Of a stretch of DNA of 64,000 bases, positions 24,158 to 35,031 are shown one piece after another. Both the position numbers and the translations under genes were made by a program. Source of the DNA: Sorghum bicolor. Lineage: Eukaryota > Streptophyta > Magnoliopsida > Poales > Poaceae. The number at the start of each line of letters is the position of its first letter. The first letter of the stretch is position 1. Under the pieces are notes generated by a model. The model saw nothing but the letters and a program-made list of their open reading frames with translations, ran no database searches and had not been told where the DNA came from. The DNA is taken from contig NC_012873.2 of the NCBI RefSeq assembly GCF_000003195.3, positions 50,563,166-50,627,165 of the forward strand, given 5' to 3'.

Positions 24158-24401
24158 GGCCTTGTTTAGTTGGCAAAATTTTAAGATTTCAGGTACTATA
24201 GTACTTTTTTTTATATTTCACAAATATTGTCCAATCATAGACTAACTAGGCTCAAAAGATTCGTCTCATAAATTACATGTAAACTATATAATTAGTTTTT
24301 ATTTTTATCTATATTTAATACTTCATGCATACTGTCGCAAGTTTCGATGTGACGGAAAATCTAAAGTTTTTGATAAAACTTTTTAAAAACTAAATAAGAC
24401 C
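24158..24401. mobile_element. GGCCTTGTTTAGTT-type MITE next to the ERF promoter
   Basis: The left end GGCCTTGTTTAGTTGG and the inverted right end GGTCTTATTTAGTTTTT match. The interior holds the family phrase with TTCGTCTCATAAATTACA. A second member, in the other orientation, lies at 55177-55419. Flanking triplets are TCA and TAA, so the duplication is not clean. It ends about 39 bp before the TATA box of the ERF gene. Confidence 0.75.
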
Positions 24402-24439
24402 TAAAAAAAAATATGTATATACTTTTGCTTTCCAGCCCC

Positions 24440-24447
24440 TATATATA
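24440..24447 (+). promoter_or_regulatory. TATA box of the ERF gene
   Basis: TATATATA after a C-rich phrase, about 120 bp upstream of the start codon. The expected transcription start would then be near 24470-24480, giving a ~90-nt C- and A-rich leader without an in-frame upstream stop problem. A MITE ends only ~39 bp upstream. Confidence 0.65.
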
Positions 24448-24566
24448 CTCCTCCATGCAACGGCTCCATGCACCAGCAGCAACCACCTTCAATTCCTCTC
24501 CGTCTCAGCTCTCACATCCAGCAACGACCTCAACTAACTCTCTGTATTCTCTGTGTGTGAGCGAGC

Positions 24567-25397
24567 ATGGACTTCTCCTACTTCTTCTCGTCGTCGTCTT
24601 CGTCGGAGAAGAAGTCCTCGACGAAGCGCCGGCAGCAGCAGCAGCAGCATCAACAGGACAACAATGGCAACGAGACAAGATACCTCGGGGTGAGGCGGCG
24701 GCCATGGGGCCGGTACGCCGCAGAGATCCGGGACCCGGCCACCAAGGAGCGGCACTGGCTCGGCACGTTCGACACCGCGGAGGAGGCCGCCATCGCCTAC
24801 GACCGCGCCGCCCGCAACATCCGCGGCGCCAACGCCCGCACCAACTTCGCCTACCCCGACCTGCCGCCGGGCTCCTCCGTCACCCCGTACCTCTCCCCGG
24901 ACCTCTCCGCCGACCAGCTCCAGCACTACTATTACGCCGCCGCCGACCCCGTAGCACCCGCCGCCGCTCATCAGCTGGCAACAACACCGGACTGCGATCA
25001 TCATCAGTCCGCACATGGCGGCGGCGCCGGCGGCAACGATCCGGTCTATCATCAGTACCACCACGTGCCGGTGGAGACGACGATGCCGTCCTACGGCGGC
25101 GCTGCTGACGCGTCGTTCATGGCCTACGGCGGGAACGCTGAGATGGGCATGTACTGCTTCGAAGGCGCCAACAACGGCGCCGCTGGCGGCGGTGACGACA
25201 GGGCGTGGTGCGACGCGTCGGAGCTGCAGTTCGGTGGTCACAACGACGACACGGCGGCGGCGGCGGCGGCCAACGCGTCGCACGGAATGTACTTCGAGGA
25301 AGGGTACTTGCACAGCCCAATGTTTTCGCCGATGCCGGCCGCCGACGAGGTCGTCGACGGGTTCCAGCTCGGCGGGTCGTCTTCGTATTACTACTGA
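24567..25397 (+). CDS. AP2/ERF transcription factor, LEAFY PETIOLE-like (ERF group VIII type), intronless
   Basis: The 276-aa protein has one AP2/ERF DNA-binding domain at about residues 38-95 ([10 protein letters not shown] through A-R-T-N-F), including the W-L-G motif at 64-66. Ala at domain position 14 and Asp at 19 mark the ERF rather than the DREB side; such domains bind GCC-box DNA. A Ser-rich start, a basic K-K-S-S-T-K-R-R stretch and a Gln tract (24-30) precede it. After the domain come P-P-G-S-S-V-T and, near the C-terminus, [11 protein letters not shown], both of which I recall from LEP proteins; the related FZP/BD1 meristem regulators lack them. The middle is low-complexity Ala/Gly/His/Tyr. 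By family it should be a nuclear regulator of organ or meristem development; the target genes are unknown. GC-rich, complete, with no interruption. The first ATG after the TATA box is used. Confidence 0.92.
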   Translation: MDFSYFFSSSSSSEKKSSTKRRQQQQQHQQDNNGNETRYLGVRRRPWGRYAAEIRDPATKERHWLGTFDTAEEAAIAYDRAARNIRGANARTNFAYPDLPPGSSVTPYLSPDLSADQLQHYYYAAADPVAPAAAHQLATTPDCDHHQSAHGGGAGGNDPVYHQYHHVPVETTMPSYGGAADASFMAYGGNAEMGMYCFEGANNGAAGGGDDRAWCDASELQFGGHNDDTAAAAAANASHGMYFEEGYLHSPMFSPMPAADEVVDGFQLGGSSSYYY

Positions 25398-25847
25398 TGA
25401 TGACGACTCCGAGACACGTCGCAGTGTTATTGTTTGGTCTTCTCTCTGCTGCTTTCGTCAACGGCGGCTTTGGCGCCCGCCGGAGGGGGGCTACATTGCC
25501 TCCGGCTCCGGCGTGGTGAGTTGTGTTTGTGGTGTGCTTGTTACTCTGCTACTACCTGTTTGATTTGTTGTGTACAGTATTTCAATCACGTGTATCTCGG
25601 TAATTTGGTATGAACCAGAGGTGCGTGCACGTGTCTATATGCTTTGGTGATAGGAAATTTGTGCGTGATTGTTTGTTTGGTACTATGTAATTATATATAT
25701 GTAAGGTCAGTCGGCTTGTATTCGTTCTGTGTTGCTGCTGCTTCAGTGCAATATCTTAATTTGCTTCAATGCGCAATTTCCCTCTGATTCGTTCCATTGC
25801 AACAGAGAGAAAGATTAATCCATTTTCATTTCTGAAAAAAGGAGGTC
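25398..25847. other. 3' flank of the ERF gene
   Basis: Likely 3' UTR with T- and G-rich sequence (GTTGTGTACAG, then TATATATATGTAAG near 25690). No other gene is seen. It runs into the first copy of the duplicated 260-bp segment. Confidence 0.5.
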
Positions 25848-26105
25848 CGTACGTCCAGTTTCGCCTCTAAAGTTTGAAAGTCCTTCTCACCCTGTTTGTA
25901 TATTATAGTCATATTTTCTCTAAATTGTTCCATGGTATCCATAACATGTCACTCTAAAACTCTAACTCTGTGGGGCACGATTTATTTGATTAGATCCAAG
26001 GAATGAGATTTCGTTTGTACACATGTTCACCAATATACATTCTGCTATATTCATAAAAAAACACTATATATGTAGTATAAAATGTTTGATACTATCCTGT
26101 ATCCC
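25848..26105 (+). repeat. Direct repeat, copy A (~260 bp)
   Basis: It starts CGTACGTCCAGTTTCGCC and ends TACTATCCTGTATCC. It matches copy B (26705-26967) nearly end to end with scattered substitutions and a few 1-5 bp indels. The two copies flank the nested MITE pair at 26107-26704. Confidence 0.88.
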
Positions 26106-26106
26106 T

Positions 26107-26704
26107 AGGGCTTGTTTGACACAGCTCAACTTCACTAGTAAAGTTTTTTTTTGCAAAATAGCTTCATGAGTGACTTTCTAGATGAAGCTGAGCTGTTTTG
26201 GAAAAAGTGTTTGGCAAAATAGCTTCATCAACTACTTCATACATAGTTGAAAGAGAGAAATGAGGGAGAGAGCTGCAATAAGCTACTTTTTTTCAGCTTC
26301 ATCCCAACTTATGTCTTTGTGAGAGGAGGAGAAAAACAGTTTCACTCTTAAAGCTGTTTTGAAAATAAGAGCATCCCCAACCGTTTTGCAAATAAGCTTT
26401 GCATTCATGTATTTGCAAAAAAGTCTTAAAAACACTTATCCAACGGTTTGGCATTTAGACTTTACAATTTTGTTAACTTGGCAAAAAGAGCGGAAGGATT
26501 GGCATATATGCCAAACCTGTTCACACTTGGCATTGGGAAATTGGCGCGAAGTGATTAATGCCAAACCATTGGAGATTGTCTCTTTTCACCTTTGCCATAT
26601 TTTTTTGAGACTTGGCAAACTCCCTTATTTGCCAAACCAATTATGCAAAACGGTTGGGATGCTCTAAGTGTTTGGCAAAAAACAGCTTATAACAGCTCAT
26701 GAAT
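26107..26704. mobile_element. Tourist-like MITE, right end incomplete, with a second MITE inside
   Basis: It starts GGGCTTGTTTGACACAGCTC, a typical grass Tourist-type terminus, and contains several AAACAGCTT / AAGCTGTTTT phrases in both orientations. The right side stops at AACAGCTCATGAA without the expected matching terminus, just where copy B of the flanking repeat begins. The inner MITE at 26369-26664 interrupts it. Confidence 0.6.
26369..26664. mobile_element. Tourist-like MITE, TSD TAA, nested in another MITE
   Basis: The 296-bp element starts GAGCATCCCCAACCGTTTTG and ends with the inverted counterpart of GAGCATCCCAACCGTTTTGC. TAA lies at 26366-26368 and 26665-26667. The interior repeats TTTGGCA / TGCCAAA phrases. 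It is non-coding. Confidence 0.88.
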
Positions 26705-26967
26705 CGTACGTTCAGTTTGGCCTCTAAAGTTTGAAAGTCCTTTTCACCCAGTTTGTATATTATATTGTCATATTTTCTCTAAATTGTTCCATGGTATCCA
26801 TAACATTTCACCCTAAAACTCTAACTCTGTGGGGCACGATTTATTTGATTAGATCCAAGGAATGAGATTTCGTTTGTACACATATATGTTCACCAATATA
26901 CATTCTGCTATATGCATAAAGAACACTATATACGTAGTATAAAATGTTTGATACTATCCAGTATCCT
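26705..26967 (+). repeat. Direct repeat, copy B (~260 bp)
   Basis: It starts CGTACGTTCAGTTTGGCC and parallels copy A at 25848-26105 in the same orientation, including the phrase GGGGCACGATTTATTTG. It is the downstream border of the MITE pair. Confidence 0.88.
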
Positions 26968-28045
26968 TACTCTTGTTTTTTAAATAATGAGTAAAAGCTA
27001 GGGCAAGCTAATAGTTGGAATGATGACATGATAGAGGAGGGCAAACAAATTAAATAGGATTCCTTTGTGTAATATAAATCTGTCTTTTTTTGTTTTCTTT
27101 TTCCTTGTGTAATAGTGGGAATGATGACATGACAGGGTGCATTGGCTACTTGGAAAGAAAGATATCGGCTAGATAGTCTTGGGATCCAAGCAAATATCAT
27201 AACCTATAGAATCAAAACTAGAAAAACATAGATCATATCATTTGACATATTTCATCTGTGACGACCCTGACTATATATATAAGAGGAGGTAGGGGACCCA
27301 TTCATAGACCTTGAACATTTGTAGCTTGCAACCATAGACATCGTCCCTGTAAACCTTAAGTATACGATATACGAGGAGCATTCCACACTGGATATAGGGT
27401 ACCTGTCATACCTGAAGCAGTATATCTGTATCTCGTGTACTACCCTTTTAATTCCCTATGCATAGACCGCTGATCTACTTGTCATATGATAAACTTTATG
27501 AGGTGGGAACGAACCTACAACCTTCTGCTTAGGAAACAAAAGTAAGTAGAGCGTGCAACTAAGTGCACCCTCTACCTAGGGGCATCCTCCTCTCACAAGT
27601 AAGTGGTGCAACTAAGTGCTAATCCAAAGTGCTTTAGGTGTTCTTGAGATTATGCTAATCGAGATCCTATGGAATTAATGATTAAGTGACTAAGATCTAA
27701 CACTTTTATGTTGGAAAATTTGTAACTATAATGAGCTAAAAAACAATGTCCCAGCTGGAGTTTCGTTGGTACAAATTTAGGGACTTTAAATGAAGGGGCA
27801 ATAAAGGTATATAGATCGGAACGGATCATGGCTTTGGAAGAAAATCATACTAAAATAATATGTTTTCACAAAATAAGATATAAAAATGGCCTCAGATATT
27901 CTTTCAATAAACAGTTAATGCCTAGATGTGTGGTTGTTCTATAAACAAGCACAATGCTCGTGTGTTGCTGTGATAAAATATTTATATTATTTAGAATGCT
28001 GTTTTCTTTTGTAACTCGTAGAGTTTTTATTTCTGATATGAATTA
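26968..28045. other. Intergenic, with a possible LTR fragment near 27240-27480
   Basis: The part at about 27240-27480 (TATATATATAAGAGGAGG followed by ACATCGTCCCTGTAAAC and GATATAGGGTACCTGTCAT) resembles the R/U5 region of gypsy-type LTRs as I remember them. I found neither ends nor coding sequence. The rest is AT-rich with no gene seen. Confidence 0.35.
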
Positions 28046-28361
28046 CTTCCTCTGTCTTGAAATACCAAATATCCTACAAATTTTAGGACATATTATGTGA
28101 GAAAATAATGACACATGTAGCCCTCTCTGATTAATAGTAAGTATGCATGTGAATGTTGCCTTTCTAAAGTCAGTTGGAGGATCAATACGTTCACCTAGAT
28201 ACCCTTATAATTTAGGATAAATTATGAAGACATTTATAATAAGTATGCATGTGAATGTTGCCTTTCTAAAGTGAGTTGGAGGGATTAGTTCACTTAGAAA
28301 CCCTTATAATTTAGGCTAAACTTTGGAGGGTTGGATACATTATATTTTAGCACTTAGGGAG
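28046..28361. mobile_element. Stowaway-like MITE with an internal 102-bp tandem duplication
   Basis: The left end CTTCCTCTGTCTTG and the inverted right end CTCCCTAAGTGC are the Stowaway-type termini, and TA flanks both (28044-28045, 28362-28363). Inside, the phrase GTATGCATGTGAATGTTGCC begins at 28141 and again at 28243, so a 102-bp unit is present twice. Confidence 0.7.
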
Positions 28362-31116
28362 TAGTTCAACATATTGGTCAATTACCATTAAAATTCACCA
28401 TTATTGGAGGAAAATTGTGAGCATCTCCAAATAGTACAAAAACAGTTGGTAAATCAATGAGTTTTCCAAGTGTGGCTAAAAAAAAGTTGGGAGCGGATTT
28501 GCTAGGTTTCTCCAACAGTTTTCAAAATGTCGCTCCTAAAAAATAGAAGACAACTTTGCATTAGGAATCTTAGACTATTTCCAAATCAACCAACTACTTC
28601 TATACTTTCTTTCTCTCTTGTATATTAGCATTAAGAACCTCGATCTTACTTCTTATTCTTACTCACGCTCTTCCGCCTCTAAATTGGTCAATTGATACGC
28701 GCGCATATTTTTGTGCGACTGGATCAATTTTTCTAAGCACAAAAAATTGAGAGTTGAGATAGGGAGTTATCAGAGAGTGATTTTTTTCAGTTTTACCAAA
28801 AAATAAGATTGAAAATTTTTTTAGATGCTTAAAGAAAGTGGTCTAAATCGTAGCATGTTTATTCGTTAGGAAAAGGTACCGTCCGGATGAAATGAAGCCC
28901 AAGCATTTATCTATTCCTGTTCCAGCCCATAACTTTACATACCCGTATTAGTTGGCCCAGGATTCCCAAATTAACAGGCTAACAGCAACCATTTAGCCCA
29001 TTGTCTACTCCTTGAGCACCCGCGTAGGCCTTAGCCCAGCAACTTGCTTTGGGTTTGGGCAACCACATCAGGCCGTGACGCCCGCAGGTCGCTCAGCGCC
29101 GTTGATCAGAAAATATATATACCATTTATACGCTAGTAAATACTCCCTCCGTTCCGTTTAATGTTTCTACATTCTAAGAATAATTAATGTGTATAGAAAC
29201 TACCCTTCCTAATATATAGTTTCTATAGCAGTATTTATTCAAAGGATAAATTAAATGACTCATTAAAAATGAGATGGATCAAGTGTGGCAACTGATCTCT
29301 ACAACACACGCTGTCACATTTCTACATGTTCCAAACAGAGCAGCGTTAGGTAGCAAGAATTCATAGATAAAGATAATAGAAGGCATCATCCATCGTCTCA
29401 GGTACTAGATAGCAAAAAAATAACACTTCAGAAGCCATCAGTTCACAACCATCAGTTCACATAGGTACTCCAGAAGGCAGTTCACTAAATAGCAACCCAT
29501 ATATATGTTTCCAGAACCCATAAAGATAATAGGTACCATAAATCGACCATTACATATAGAGTTAACATAAGAACTAAATAAAGTTCATGATATGCATAGT
29601 AGTAAAATAGTAAGCTTGCACGGCATCATCTCCATATATCGTCTCAGGTAGGTTTCAATAGTTCTTGCAAAACTTCTCCAGAAGGCATCAGGTTCCACAG
29701 CATCATCTACAAGTTAAAATAAACAATGAATTTCAATTTAAAAAAACATAACAATTTAGATTGTGTTCACAGGAAATAAGTTCCAAATTGTGTTCACAGG
29801 AAGTAAGTTTCAGATTGTGTTCACAAGCAAAGAGCATTAAGATGATGCAATCTGTACAGCAGCATGAGCAAACAGAGATTGAAGATATGTACCTAATTAT
29901 TTTGCCTATATGAATTTCCAAACTTTTGCCAAATATGTACACCATGCAGTTTCAGTTTTCAGTTTCACACCATACAAGTTTCAGTTTTCAGTTTCCAGTA
30001 TAAATGCAGTTTTTCAGATTCTGCTATCAGTTTATATGCAGCCAAAGGTCATCTATGCTCATTGATGTCAACAAATTGGATATTTGTCACACAAGACACA
30101 AACGACAGTGCCTGTTGGATACAGTAGTAGACTAGCTAATAATTCAGAAAAAGGTAAAGCCATAGCGAAGCAAGATAACCTACAGGCCATGGATATTTTC
30201 TAAATATCCTAATTTAGCTATTCTCTAAAAATAGAATCCTCAAAAAATTACTAGGCTGATAATAAAATGCTATTTTCTGTATTCAAATATGCAACCTTCC
30301 TGAATCCTCACATCACCAAGAACCTATGTTGAACAATCATTCGTTGATTGCAATGAGGTACAGAGGGGCGCTGCTCCATGTTGTGATCCATGCGAGCGGC
30401 CGCATGGCAGATGTTTAGAAAAGCACAAAAATCGGGCAGAATGCTTACCGAGATGAACTTGACCACCAAGCAGGAAAACCTGCGGCTTCAAGACTTGCAA
30501 GTGTTGGAGATGTTGTTGCTGCATGGGCGATGGATTCACCAGCGGAAGAAGTCGATCCATCAGAGGGGCACTGGGAGCGGCAGCGGCCGATGCAAATCGG
30601 GCATCAAGGGCCGCAGCAGCACACTTGCCCTGCCCTGCCCTGATTTGCTTGGAGCTCCAAGATGGTGGATGGAGGGGTTCATGGCGATGGATGGATTGGG
30701 GCCGAATGAAGGATTTGGGATTGGGGCCGGATGAATCGGCGAGCGGCAAGGGGAAAAGGCCGACCTTGCCCGTGCGCAGAAGAAGAATAAGCGCCGGAGA
30801 AAGGCGAGCGCGCACGGGAGAGGAAGCCAGCGCAGGAAATCGGCGGGTGAGCGCACGCGCGGCATCACCGCGGCGGCGGGCACACCATATCGCCATTATT
30901 GAGCGAACAAACGACTCGTTTCTCCATAGTGCGGATTTGGTGGTGTCAACCGGCCTCGTTGCTAGCGTAGACATGATTTCTTCATGTAGAAATTGTTTCT
31001 ACATTTTCTCTTCTCTCTCTTTATTTATTTCTATGCCATGTCACCAAAAAGCTGAGCTGTCAAGCTAATTAATGAACATAAAAACTGCAATAAATTTTCC
31101 ATTAAGATTGCCCTAA
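28362..31116. other. Intergenic; possible minus-strand gene-like element at about 29.3-31.0 kb
   Basis: A Stowaway-like left end (CTCCCTCCGTTCCGTTTAAT) lies at 29143, but I could not find its partner. A GC-rich block at 30330-30900 on the minus strand has a leader-like stretch, an ATG near 30690 and Pro/His/Gln-rich reading frames. Sequence at 29340-29720 in the same orientation reads like the 3' part of a PIF/Harbinger-associated gene. I see no intact domain and no clear terminal repeats, so I call neither a gene nor an element. Confidence 0.35.
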
Positions 31117-31322
31117 GGCCAGTCTCAATGTATGTTTCATGAAAATGTCGTGCACATTAAATAGGGTGCCACATAAGCAAAATTGCTGACTTGGCAGGGT
31201 CATTAAATAAAGGAGTTTCATCAGATAAGAGAGAAATTTCATTCCCATAAAACTTATGTGGCTCAGTTACCTAGTTTATAGTCTTAGTAACTGTGCCATA
31301 AAACTATGCATTGAGACTAGCC
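31117..31322. mobile_element. Tourist-like MITE, TSD TAA
   Basis: The 206-bp element starts GGCCAGTCTCAATGTATG and ends with the inverted counterpart of GGCTAGTCTCAATGCATA. TAA occurs at 31114-31116 and 31323-31325. It is non-coding. Confidence 0.85.
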
Positions 31323-31680
31323 TAAGCTACTTGTTGAGAATGGCAGTTTCACTAGACGTAGCACCATATCATGCGCTTCTATTAAATGGTATGCAGCAGT
31401 TACCAAACGTTTTTTCTCACTCCATGCATGTGGAAATGCATAGTTGGTCTATAATTTAATTGGCTTGCTTCTCCTCCCTTTGCAGCATGCATTTGATAAC
31501 GGCTCCACTAAGAGCTTATTTGGAACAGCTCCACTCAAAAAGTGAATCTAAATCTAAAATTCACCGTGGAGCAGCTTCATTAGTGGATTTGAGATCCACA
31601 ATGAAACTGTTTGGTTACGCAACTAGCTCTAGATTCATGCCAAGATATTTTGGGTGGAGTGGACAAATTTGCCCTTGGGA
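31323..31680. other. Half of a MITE-like sequence bordering the next CACTA element
   Basis: The phrases AGAGCTTATTTGGAACAGCT and CCACTCAAAAAGTG near 31510 look like a Tourist-type left end. The sequence is continuous with 34482 onward once the CACTA element is removed (TTTGCCCTTGGGA joining TAGGCCCCACGTG). I could not find its right terminus. Confidence 0.4.
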
Positions 31681-34479
31681 CACTACTACATGATTTCTTT
31701 TGGACAACGTTTAGTTTTTGGGCCTGGAGGTGGGCAGCCTGGTTGCCTGCCTCTGTTATTGGTGGCTAGGCAACCATGCCAAGCAACCGTCTCGGTTGAT
31801 AATTAACTGAGATGGGCAACCTAACAGACTTGCCTCAGCGGACATCCTAACGTAACAGCCTCGACAAATCATTAACCGAGACGGACATTATATTTCAACC
31901 ACCGCGGTAAATGAAGCCTAGCTCGCTAGCCCACACTTTCCCACTATCACCTCCAATATACAAACGAAATCATCACAAACCCTGACTCCCTCACTCTCTC
32001 CCAGTTCTAGCCGCACCCTAGCCCGACACCTCCCTCAACCCGAGTCATCTCCCCACCCTATCGCCCCCTCCCTCCACTATCTCGATCTCTCTCCCTCGCT
32101 TCTAGATCCGACCGACATGCCTTTCCCTCCTCTCTCTCTCTCTATAGACCACGACGCTCGGTGGCGGTGCTCCTCCCTCCCCTCCCTCCCTCTCTATCAA
32201 GCCCCTCGGTAGCAGCACTCGTGCTCCTGACAGGAGCACGACACCCCAACAAGAGCAAGACAGGCCTCCTAGCGAGCGCGTGGGGCGGCGACCGTGCTCT
32301 CCCTGGCCGCGACGGTGGTGGACGCGCTCTACCTAGCCGCGGCAGCTGTTGACATTTACTACCGTCATCACTAAAAATAGAGATATACCCTACTCCTAGT
32401 AACAACACCAGAAATGCATTAAGTTGTCAAATAGCAACTAACCTCTCAAACATTCCTAAGCACAAAATAGGTTGTCATTCCTAATTATATTGCTAGGAAT
32501 TTAATATAGATTCACATGTTCTACTGTAAAAACAGAGAAAAACAAATATGAATATAATTATAAACTAAATGAGTTCTGCAAGCCGATAGATAATTATACC
32601 GTTGTAGCATTTTACATAGGGAAGTATCCAGTTTGTCGATTTATATTTATACCACCGGAAAGGCTAAGTGTTAAACTATATTTATTATATTGATAAGAAA
32701 CTATATAGGATGAATAAATAATATTACCCAAGTCCTGTAATCTACTCTTAATAGGCAGAGGTCACAAGATAAATATAGATAAATAATAGTAATAGCATAA
32801 TCATCAAGTATCATAATTAAAGATAATCATCAGAGCATCTACTAGTCATTATCATAGTTAGCCAATGGATAAACTAGGAAGTTGGATCTAAGGTAATTCT
32901 ATAACTACGCCAATGAATAACTCTAATTAGTGCAATTATATCTAGAAATCATCGTTAAGTCAACCATATATCATAATTACATGTAAAGAGACATCAACTA
33001 ATGAGAGTTTTAAGACGCAACCGTCACCTCCTTCGCGACCGTGCCCATGCTAGCCCTACATACGGGGGGTGGACTACAGAGGAACCAACGCAGCTGTCAC
33101 CTACGCGGATTACCACACGACACAGCACATCAGGGGGCACTCGCAGACAAACAAGATATCTAGACACCACGTCTACATATTGTCTATCATCTACCCAACG
33201 ATCGATTAGGTAAACGCTATATGAGCAATTACATGAATTCAATAAGATCAAACCAACTATCCTAGACATATAATCAAAGTAGACAATGACTAATGTAATT
33301 AAGAACATATGAATATATTAAGAATAAAGTCTCCCTAATATATAATTTAAAACTGTAAAGTAAGAACTAGATCTATTACCGAACTCTTGCGCTCCAGACC
33401 GACGCTAGGGGCTCCAGATTCTGATGAAGAACTAGATCTCCTCTACTTCTAATCTAACTAACTATAACTATGAACTAGAAGGCTCTTGATAAACTTGAAG
33501 GTGCTTGATGCTTGATGGCTTGAGGCCTTGATGAATAATGAAGTGGTTGATGTCTCCAGGGGGGTCTACTCATATATTTATAGTCCGGTAGGATTCACGT
33601 GCACCGTCAGATCAAACTGACTAAACCAAGGGCTGAGATGACTCCTCAAAGGTGGTGGAGGAAGCTCCCGGAAGGGGGGAGCAAACCCTAGCAGCAGGGG
33701 CCGGCCGGCGCTAGGGTGGGGCCGGCCGGCCCCACCTGGCGGCTGCTGGCTCCCCCCTCGCGTCAGGTGTCTTCTAGAGTGTTCATGAGTCTTCTCGCGA
33801 CGTTTCCCGTGGTGGATACGTTTCCGTGTTTGTTTTGCACTAGAGTCCCTCTTTTTCAGCTTTCTTGAAATTCATCTCGGAAAATATAGAATATACAAAA
33901 TTCGTGGAAATTATTAATTAAACCCTATACTAGTGTGTATTCATGTTCTCCTTCAGGTTTAAAGTTATAATAAAGTTGATGTTATCGACCGTCAACAGCA
34001 GCGTGGATCTAACACGAAAGAGGTGTGTTCCATCCTCTCTCTCCCTCTCCTCTTAGATCCGGGAGGATCCGTCCCTCATCCTCTCTCATCTAGACCCGGA
34101 GTCACAGGCATCGAGGGTGTCCAGATCTGGCGTCATGGGCATCAACTCTGGCGGTGGGAGTGACCGAATCCGGTGGTGCTCCTCCCTTCCTTTCCTTTGC
34201 TACCAGATTCGATGGTTGAGACTCGATCCCACGGCGAGCAACCCGATCCGGGTGATCCTGCCTAGATGCTAGCACCGACATGCCGTGGTAGCCCGTGCAT
34301 GGGATTGCTAGGCCTATCTATGAGTTTTCTTATTTTTTTGTTTTCTTATTTACCGTGGTGGGCATTTGAACCACCTCGGTAAATCATTGATTTACCGTGA
34401 CCTTTCATTCGAGGCGGTTGTAAAAACCGCCTCGGTTAATGCCTTTTTCCTGCCGCAATTAAGTTTTTCTATAGTAGTG
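31681..34479. mobile_element. CACTA element, TSD GGA, carrying a solo LTR
   Basis: It starts CACTACTACATGATTTC and ends with the inverted terminus read as CACTACTATAGAAAAACTT. GGA flanks both sides (31678-31680 and 34480-34482). Subterminal AACCGAGACGG / CCGCCTCGGTTAAT motifs occur in both orientations near both ends. No transposase is present; CT-rich and GC-rich internal DNA at 31940-32340 and 34020-34300 has no recognisable protein. The solo LTR at 32347-33997 contributes 1.65 kb. Confidence 0.92.
32347..33997 (-). mobile_element. Solo LTR, TSD GCAGC, inside the CACTA element
   Basis: The 1651-bp unit starts TGTTGAC and ends GTCAACA, the TG...CA form of an LTR. An exact 5-bp duplication GCAGC lies at 32342-32346 and 33998-34002. 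There is no internal retroelement coding sequence and no second LTR, so it is a solo LTR left by recombination between two LTRs. On the minus strand a TATAAATA box (near 33580) is followed by GTAGACCCCCC, which sets the orientation. It is probably of gypsy type, but no coding region is left to prove that. Confidence 0.85.
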
Positions 34480-35031
34480 GGATAGGCCCCACGTGTCAAT
34501 GTCTGAAAAAAAACTCAGTCTTCTTCTTCCTCCATGGCGAACTGTGGCATCGGTGTGGCCCCAGATGGGCGCGGCATGGCCATATGCCCCTCCCCTGGTT
34601 AGGGCAACAATAGGCGGGGTGCGTTGTGATAGTACGTGGCATAAGTAGCTACACATCCTAGGGTGTGTGCGGTGAAGGAGAAGATGGTCATATCACGAGT
34701 GAAGGAGAAGATAATCGCGTCGCAACGGAGAAGAGGAGAAGAGTAGCAATGCGGCCTCGCGGGGGCAGGTGCGGTTGCCCATGGCACAAAGCTCATAGCC
34801 GGTGGAGCTCATGGCCGGTATGGAGCTAGCAGTCGGCGTGGAGCTCACGCACGGGGCAGATCCACCCATTGCAGACAGGGCACGAGGCAAATCCGATGGC
34901 GGAGCTGGCGGGGAGCCATGCATGGTAGGGGTGACCGGCGGGGAGGCGCGCGATGGAGAGAGGGGCACGACCTCATGACAGGAGAAGAAGAGAGAAGATG
35001 CGAAAATAGAATGGACCGATATTTGTGTAAC
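34480..35031. other. Intergenic, GC-rich, no gene recognised
   Basis: Frames here are Ala/Gly/Arg-rich and match nothing I know. The first part continues the sequence on the left of the CACTA element at 31681, as noted there. It ends at the next CACTA element. Confidence 0.4.

Noticed and set aside
24413..25563. Long Arg- or Val/Gly-rich frames overlapping the ERF gene on both strands
   Set aside because: They are shadows caused by GC-rich third positions; only the 24567-25397 frame has a recognised domain.
26359..26667. 102-codon open frame
   Set aside because: It coincides almost exactly with a Tourist-like MITE and has no protein similarity.
30324..31068. Protein-coding gene in the GC-rich block at 30.3-31.0 kb
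   Set aside because: Open frames occur on both strands with no domain, and the composition resembles a transposon-captured leader.
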